NCBI GenBank assembly: GCA_040954595.2
Contig: CM082576.2
Span: 16,988,001-17,052,000 of the forward strand
DNA length: 64,000 nucleotides
Direction: 5' to 3'
Origin: Balanoglossus misakiensis
Lineage: Eukaryota; Hemichordata
The position numbers and the translations under genes were made by a program. Shown piece by piece: positions 57,233-64,000 of the stretch. Below the pieces are notes generated by a model. The model was not told the origin of the DNA. It made no database searches and saw nothing but the letters and a program-made list of their open reading frames with translations. Position 1 is the first letter of the stretch; each line of letters begins with the position of its first letter.

Positions 57233-57466
57233 TCAGTCTCCACCATAGCATTTGCAGAGGGTAGTACATGGTAAATCATTCTTTGAGCAACTGCAACGTC
57301 CCCTACAACCTGCTTTGCAGCCACATTTGATAAGCTCTAGTACTGCCTTTGGTGCAGGGAGAGCAAGACATTTTACTGGATAAAACACGCCATTCTCCGA
57401 TTTCCACCCATTCTTTTCGATTGGTGGAAGTTCAGGACAATTTGTTGCGTATGATTTATCCCTCAT
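57233..57466 (-). pseudogene. Cys-rich CXC-domain fragment of a transposon-associated protein
   Basis: A 77-codon frame: GWKSENGVFYPVKCLALPAP, then LELIKCGCKAGCRGRCSCSK and LPCTTLCKCYGG. The spacing C-x-C-x3-C-x3-C-x-C-x6-C-x3-C-x-C resembles the CXC (tesmin/MSL2-like) domain. That domain ends many repetitive invertebrate proteins of probable transposon origin. Only this C-terminal part is seen. A following frame-shifted acidic tail (NVLEDNDTDDE-stop) may be the original C-terminus. Confidence 0.5.
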
Positions 57467-57469
57467 TGT

Positions 57470-58379
57470 GATGAAGGGGTGGCACCCTTTTCACAGATCA
57501 CGCAAATCTTGTTTTTATCTGACATATTAATTCTGTAGTTTATTGCAAAATGTCCAAATAGCTATCGATCTGGAACGTAAAACGCGGCTTGCGGTGCTAA
57601 GAAAATAGCCAATATGTATTTAGTAATAAAACTGAGATGTAGTTCACAGACTTGTTTTATTTTCAGTAGTATTGAGCTACAAAATGAGCCAAATTTGATA
57701 TTGTTAATGTTTACCAAAACAAGTTTTAGAAGTAAGACATAATTCAAGGGCTTTTTACAGCACTATTACGCTTTTGGCATGAAAATTTTGAAAATACTAC
57801 TTTAAAATAGACAATACTTCAACTGATATGTACTTCACAGGCTTTATTTACGACAGTATTTAACTTTGAAATGAGTTCAACTGAATATCGTTTTAATACC
57901 CAAAAAAACAAGTGTTGAACTCAAACGTACTTCAGAGTTTTTGCACAGACTGATATCGGTGAGAATTTTAGTACAATGGTAAATATCTCAGACATTGATT
58001 GTGCTACGAAAGAATAAACAACTCTTAACGAAAAAGTTCACATCTACACAGACTTTCACTAATTGCCCCGGGAAAGAGGAAAAAGAGTAACCCTAATATA
58101 TTATACTATTTGGTATAGCCTAGTATACTATACTTTTGTAAACCATAGAAAACATGAGTGTGGTGATGAGTTGGGTGGCGGTCCTAGGTGAGGGGAGGTA
58201 TATTATGGAGGGGAGGTATATAAATCCAAATCAGAGAGATATTTGTGGTTGATTTGTTAGAGTCATAATTCAACTAAGTATATTTATAAAACTAAGACAG
58301 CGCTGTAGTATATGTGACAACTGATACAAATGTAGGTAACTGATATGTTTACCCCATAAACCGTTTAATATTAGAGATT
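57470..58379. other. Interior of the inserted block, no gene
   Basis: AT-rich sequence; no supported feature. Confidence 0.4.
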
Positions 58380-58800
58380 TCCAAAATGTGGAGGGGCCCT
58401 AAAATTTGACCTCCCTCATTTTTGAGCAGTTAGGTCCCCATAGAAGTTGAAACAAAAAAAAGGAAATTGGAAGAAATCCTTTACAAATACACATGTCACA
58501 CTATGAAGGTTAGATCAATGAACAAATATCTCCAGGGCTGCTAAAACTAAAGTGACCCCCCTGCAAGAAAATGTGATGGAGGAGTCCAACAAATTGATTT
58601 CCATCTTTTTGGGGGTGTTTATTCATCATTGAAACCAAAACAGCAAACAAAACAAATAACTATCAGCAAAAACTCCTACGAGAATACAGGAAATAGGTGA
58701 ATAAATACCGTTAAGATTGTCGAAATGGAGGTGCCCCCCTCCCACAAATGTAATAGAGGGGCCCTAAAATTTGCATGTGATCTTTTGTGACAAGGTGGGT
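58380..58800 (-). repeat. Diverged G-rich repeat units, reverse orientation
   Basis: Three degraded units with TGATGGAGG-like, GGGGCCCTAAAATTTG and GTTAGGTCCCCATAGAAG motifs, in the opposite orientation to the 55.9-56.9 kb array. Confidence 0.7.
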
Positions 58801-60770
58801 GCCCATTTAAAGGGCGAGGCTCGTCACCTATGAACCTGTGAGGGCGCCCTTGCGTGGGACTCTCTGGCAACGCGACTGGGGCCTCTCTAGCAACGCGACG
58901 TGCGATGAGCTCAGAAATCCCATAATTATGTGCGAATGACGAATAACTCTTAGACTATGATCACCATTCAAATTCCGAATTTACAGCAGAAATTTCAGTG
59001 CCGAAAGCCTTTCTGATTTTTTGTGAGAGAAGGCTGTGTACCGCATGATGTCAAGCACTTATGTCCAGTCTCTGCAGCACGCAATCGCTTTGAACAGCGT
59101 TTGGAGACAACAACACAAGCGACAGAAACAGCCGTACGGCCCACAACAGAGAGGTGAGTGTCTGTGACAGTTGAGAGGTTCGTCCGTCACTTGTCTGTGT
59201 ACTACCGGTAAAAGTAGGCCCCTACATTGAAGCTACTCACTGTAACAACTATGTTGTAGCCCTCCTGTGTTCCAGAATTCACGCGGCCTCCCGTCATTAC
59301 ACGATGGAGGCTGTACAATGCCGGGTTATGTGTGACGCTGCCCGGGAACGCACATCACTGTACGCAAGGCTAGTGTTGGACAATGTCCGTGTATGGCTTC
59401 GTCATATAATTTATTTTTTATCGAGGACATTCTCTAAGTTTTTATGATATTAGGTCATGCTGATATATTTTTCTCGATCTTTGTTTCAGATCAATCTGTC
59501 ACAAGTCACCATTCAACTTGAAGCTAACATTGGAAAGATGCGTCTCCAGCCCCTGTTGAAATTTCCACTGTTATATAGTTGAACTACATGTAATTATTAG
59601 ACTAAGCAAATAAAACTGTGTTTATGTTAGGGTAATTCGTATAACAAGTGTCTGATTCACTTTTTTGTACGGATGTGTGTAGTGTATGAACTTGATTAAC
59701 AAATAAATGTGTACCGTTCTTGGTGGATTGGCTGGGTCAGTGCAGCTGACGCGCGCAGAACACCGGGCGGCTTCTAAGCTGGGCCCGGAAGAGAGAACAA
59801 ACATTGCCGTGTACGATAATAAGCCTCGCTTGTGGGGGAAGACTGCGATGAAAGCAAATTTTATGAAGATGTACACATTACCAGTCACAGTCACCGACTG
59901 TGTACCAGTATATACGGTGTTCGACGGGAAGGACTTTGTAATCAACCGAGAAGCAAACTGCTCGGATTGGCAGCGATAATTGCTAGCGATTGCTCAGGTA
60001 CGGATATAGGCCTACAAATAGGCGGTCAGATCAGCGATGATTTACGGCAGCTAAAACACATAAGTGTACTGTAAAAGATTAATACATCGACAAAGAACTG
60101 AGCTAAGGTTTATACCAAGGTGTGCTTTCAGTCCGTAGCGAGGTCGATTTTGTTGTGGGCCGTCTTTGTTGGTGTCTGCCGTTTTCATTTATACGAGCTA
60201 TTTTCTCTCGTATTACGTATATACTACACGGGCATATATCGATCATCATAAAATTGTGCCGCAAAATAAATACACGAAACTTTCCAGATGAACTGTTTAA
60301 TAGTGGACGGTTTGTCACTAAAAGAAACATTTTGGTTCATGTTCAACTTCAGTGTGAAGCAAAAGGCTGATTATGGAGACCAACCTCTGTGCATGGGAGG
60401 GCTGTGTGTCGTACGGCCGATACCTTCACCACAGCCGGCCCTGCTCACTCAAAATACCGGGCAAAGCTGGCGATTCCCGACCGATCTTTGGGCAGTCATT
60501 TCGACTAGAATTTCCGTCTCTGAATCAAAACTCGTGGACCGATAACCGTTACCGAGCACACCTCATCCATACGGGACGACCAAACGCTCCAAAATGCCTC
60601 ACAACTTGTACAACGGCCCCTTTTTGGACTTTATGCGAGAGAAACCACGGCCATCTTTATCTAGCTCGCACACAGGTTCTGCAGTGCATTGTGGGTAAAA
60701 GTAATGTTTATCAACAAAGGCTATTTCGGGACGATACCCGCCTTTTAAGTCAAAACAGCAAAAAAATTCT
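58801..60770. other. Interior of the inserted block, unrecognised frames only
   Basis: Mixed sequence with short GC-richer stretches. Frames of 90 codons (59707-59979, plus) and 133 codons (60373-60774, plus) show no recognisable domain. The second runs into repeat DNA, so neither is supported as a gene. Confidence 0.35.
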
Positions 60771-61270
60771 TTAGCAGAAAATTGTACGAAAATGGAGTAG
60801 ATAGGTGAATAAATATCTTCGGGGAGGCCAAAACGGGAGTACCCTCCCAGAAAAAAGTGATGGAGGGCCCTAAAAATTGCACCCCATCATTTTCGGGTAG
60901 TTGGGTCCCTATTGAAGCCAAAGCAGCAAAAACAATCAATTTTAGCACAAAAATCCTAAGGGAATACATATCATACCACAAAACGGAAGTACCCCCCCCC
61001 CAGAAAAATATGATGGAGGGGCCCTAAAAATTGCACCCCATCATTTTTTGGTAGTTGGGTCCCCATAGAAGCCAAAACAGCAAGAAAATCAATTTTAGCA
61101 CAACAATCCAACGGGAATACACATCATACCACAAAACGGAAGTACCCCCCCCCCCCGAAAAATATGATGGAGGGGCCCTTAAAATTGCACCCCATCATTT
61201 TCGGGTAGTTGGGTCCCCATAGAAGCCAAAACAGCAAAAAAATCAATTTTAGCACAAAAATCCTACGGGA
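60771..61270 (-). repeat. G-rich ~153-bp tandem repeat, reverse array (about 3.5 units)
   Basis: Units at spacings of about 152-154 bp, in reverse orientation relative to 55869-56890 and highly similar to its first two units. The outer end stops inside a unit (ATCCTACGGGAG), where hAT-like coding text resumes. Together with the left array this makes a very large imperfect inverted repeat. Confidence 0.9.
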
Positions 61271-63021
61271 GCTGTGTTTCATGACATACCATACCGCACT
61301 ATTAGCAGAGGAGGATGTCGCGCTCAACAAATATGACAGCTTGTTAGATCTTGTGCAAATACTTGGATGCCCTGATGTGTCAAATCTGGAAACGGGGAAA
61401 AGAGTCACATATGCATCGGACAAATCAGCATGTGAAGTGCTCGAGTGCATTGCAGCTGTTATTCGCAAAGACGTTGAGATCCCCTGTCATCAGTGTTTTG
61501 TGTGATGGGAGCACTGAAATCAGTGTTAAGAAAAAAGCTGGTGGTGTATGCCAGAATTTTGGATCCAGACACCTGCAAGCCATCGACTAAATTCCTGTGT
61601 AATTTGGAGGTGCATAGTGTAACAGGCAAAGCAATATATGAAGAACTAACCAGTGTGATGAACGCTAAGCACTTAAAGCAGCTGCCAATGTCAAGGTATT
61701 TCAGCTTGGAACAGATGGAGCCAAGGTTATGACAGGGACTGGTGAAGGGCTGACTGGCTGAGAAAAAACCCCAATGATGTTAAATTACCACTGCATTGCT
61801 CACCGCCTCGCATTGGTGACTTCCTAGGCAGCAAATGAAGTACCCTACATGTACCTTGTTGAGTACCAGCCTTTGCTGACTGGTATTTTCTACTTCTTCA
61901 AAGCTTCAGCCAACCGTACAACAAAACTAGCAGATGTGCAGAGTTTGCTGGATGAGCCAATGTTAAAGATAAAAGAAGGTACATGAAGTGAGATGGCGTT
62001 CTGTCTACCTGGCTGTGAAAACTGTATACCATTACCAGTGCTTGGATTCATTCATTTCACTTTTCACCACTGACAAAGATGCCAAGGCCAAGGGTTATGG
62101 TATCAAAATGTCCAAGTATGACTTCATAGCCACTACCTACCTGCTGATGGATATACTGCCAATAGTATCTGAACTGTGTCTTGTGTTCCAGAAATCTGAC
62201 CTTGATGTCAGCATGGTGGAAGTGTCAGTGAATCACTGTACAACTGCCCTAAACAAACTGAAACATAGTGAAGTGGAGCACACTACTTACCTCCATCAAT
62301 TGCAAAGTGAGCATCTTACAGTTGAGAAGGGAAAACTTACCTTCAAGGGCAGCCATGTTATTCATGGAACATTGACTCAATCAGAGAGAAGTTTATTAAT
62401 GCCCTTTTGGAGAAGATTGACCAGAGATTTCCAGAGAATGATAGCAATACCATTAATGCTTTTGGTGTGCTTGCAATGAGACCGATATCATTCTGTTCTC
62501 AGGCAGAACTTCAGACTTGGAGCAATGAGAAAGTGCAGTATGGAGAACCAAAGGTTGCAAAACCAGGAAAGGATGTGTGAGTGCCACTGCAACTGTAACT
62601 ACTGAACCAATCATTGATACAGAATCTACCAGGAAAGACTGGTCTATGGTGAAGCCGTTGCTGGCTATCCTAGAAACAACATGGCTAACCTGTACTGGGC
62701 TCTGATTTATATGTACCATAAAGAACAGTTCCCAAATGTACTTCAGCTAGCCTCGCTAGCTTTTACTGCCCCTATCCATACTGCTGATTGGGAACAGGGA
62801 TTCAGTCAGCCCAGAATCAGGTGAAAACAGCAGCAAGGAATAGATTGTCTTCAGCTCGAGTGGATTTCCTATTGATGGTTAAACTTGAAGGCAGTCCGGT
62901 AGAGCAGTTTGACTTCACTGCTGTATTCAATTGTTGGAAAAATGCAAAAAGCAAGAAAAATGTTTACTACAGGCTCAGGCCGTTCAAAATAAACAAAACT
63001 CAAGACAACTGTGACATGTAA
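61271..63021 (+). pseudogene. hAT transposase-like (ZNF862-type) gene, catalytic and C-terminal part
   Basis: Continues the split gene. It reads LCFMTYHTALLAEEDVALNK and YDSLLDLVQILGCPDVSNLE, then in a shifted frame the first catalytic region (VLCDGSTEIS). Next come LGTDGAKVMTGTGEG and YHCIAHRLALVTS, the helical region (61988-62479) and the hAT dimerisation C-terminus (TADWEQGFS, then AQNQVKTAARNRLSSARVDF). Breaks: a frameshift near 61480-61500, one near 61540, TGA after EGLTG near 61759, TAG after ALVTS near 61826, TGA near 61986, and a frameshift near 62800. It is inactive. The family is the ZNF862/C17orf113-like hAT group, judged by motif style. Confidence 0.75.
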
Positions 63022-63270
63022 TGTTGAAGAACATGTACATTGCGCATTGTTGAGAGTTCATGCCTATGACCAGTGTTTTATACCCTGTTTTATACCCTGC
63101 AAAAGTTGCTGAAAGTTCATTACAGTGCAGTTTGTTCATATTCAAATGTTCCATTTACATTACATTGCCATAAAAAAATCATATACAACTCACCATGTAA
63201 TGCCTGGTATGTAATAAGTGCATTCTGTGTTATTATGAGACAATTGATTTTGGTATGACACCATTCTTTC
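63022..63270. other. No feature
   Basis: AT-rich spacer, possibly the hAT-like gene's 3' flank. Confidence 0.4.
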
Positions 63271-63274
63271 TTAA

Positions 63275-63778
63275 AGGCACGTAAGCTGCAACTGGATAAA
63301 AAATTAAAGTTTTAAATAATCTCATATATGCTTTTAATTATGTCTATTAAATGCTATTTCATGATAATATATCAAGCTCAACACTTATTTATGACAAAAT
63401 CGCCAAAAATTAAAGAAAAACGAAAATTCCTACAATTTTAAAAAAAGTGCAATATTGCAATGAAAAATGAAAATCTGATGTCTCAGTGGTGTACATTTAC
63501 TTCCATGAGCTCAAGTGGATGAGATCATGTTTTGTTTATGAAGTTTCACAACCGGAAATGCAACATTTTCATTGTATCTTGCATTTTCCCACGGTGGCGG
63601 CCGTAATCGCTTGCGGCAAAGGTTTATTATTTATCTGGTTAAAACTTGCATATGCACTCATATTTAGGGTTTATAATGCTTGTGTATTGTTCACTGCCTT
63701 CATCTGCATGGACTAATGGTAGTGCAGTTTGAAAAAAAAATTATGAAAATTATCCCAAAAGTTACAGCTTACGTGCCT
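63275..63778. mobile_element. 504-bp TTAA element, intact copy
   Basis: Flanked by TTAA (63271-63274 and 63779-63782), with inverted ends AGGCACGTAAGCTGCAAC / GTTACAGCTTACGTGCCT. It gives the uninterrupted reference for the copy split by the LINE at 38351-41196. Non-coding. Confidence 0.85.
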
Positions 63779-63782
63779 TTAA

Positions 63783-64000
63783 AATGACCCCACTTTTTTA
63801 GCCTTGAGGGGCCTTGAGGCCCCACCAGCCAAGGAGCTTGGCAGAACACTGGGCATTGTCTTTAAGTTACAGTATGCAGTAAGCTGATTTAATGTAAACT
63901 GTGTTTGTTCCATCGTATTGTTTTGGAAATCAGTACGATTAGAGAGAAAAGCCTTTCTGTTACATACACCCTTTTCTTGAGTCTAAGAGTTCGACCGAGG
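63783..64000. other. No feature
   Basis: Unique-looking sequence to the window end; nothing supported. Confidence 0.4.

Noticed and set aside
59707-60774. Two plus-strand frames of 90 and 133 codons
   Set aside because: No domain, no splice support, and the second continues into the G-rich repeat array.
63988-64000. Possible further pogo-type terminus (GTTCGACCGAGG) at the window end
   Set aside because: It is only a partial, rearranged resemblance to the terminal repeat (CGAGGTTCGACTG) and the sequence stops there.

Overview
This is an animal nuclear genome window dominated by satellites and transposable elements, with one well-preserved multi-exon gene. The intron-split sulfatase, the single-exon TRIM-NHL gene, and the LINE, hAT, MULE, pogo and TTAA-target DNA transposon families suggest a marine invertebrate deuterostome such as a lancelet or acorn worm. 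That placement is an inference, not proven by any marker.

Layout. Positions 1-11076 are a 130-bp satellite arranged in 2869-3129 bp higher-order units, each carrying one copy of the same 1047-bp pogo/Tigger-like deletion derivative. Positions 12023-14071 (minus) hold a single-exon TRIM2/3-like RING/B-box/filamin/NHL gene broken by two in-frame stops. A 699-bp element with 9-bp target duplications follows. Next comes a tiny two-exon gene (17814-19914) whose intron carries a fresh 840-bp tandem duplication. Positions 19.9-25.7 kb contain a dispersed repeat, a ~127-bp minisatellite and an AT-rich minisatellite folded into a large inverted repeat. Positions 25.75-33.3 kb hold a MULE with 239-bp inverted repeats (itself hit by a TTAA element) and a ~5 kb foldback-type element.

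Positions 33502-43321 (minus) are a complete seven-exon arylsulfatase B-like gene. Its exons sum to 1500 bp and keep every catalytic residue I looked for. Its introns are packed with transposons, including a three-level nest (TTAA element, then LINE, then a second TTAA element) and a Pack-MULE-like element carrying a RecQ-type helicase fragment.

Positions 43.4-55 kb are repeats: further TTAA elements, a 141-bp palindrome, an 8-bp-TSD MITE, a 2.57-kb TTAA element, a LINE 5' fragment and a decayed MULE/FLYWCH transposase. Positions 55.6-63.0 kb hold a ZNF862-like hAT transposase pseudogene, split by a ~5.4 kb block flanked by oppositely oriented arrays of a ~153-bp G-rich repeat. The end carries another copy of the 504-bp TTAA element.

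Only the sulfatase looks like an intact conserved gene; the small gene at 17.8 kb is plausible. Nearly everything else is mobile DNA whose target duplications can be read directly, so the order of insertions can be worked out. All family calls come from reading motifs by eye, without database searches.
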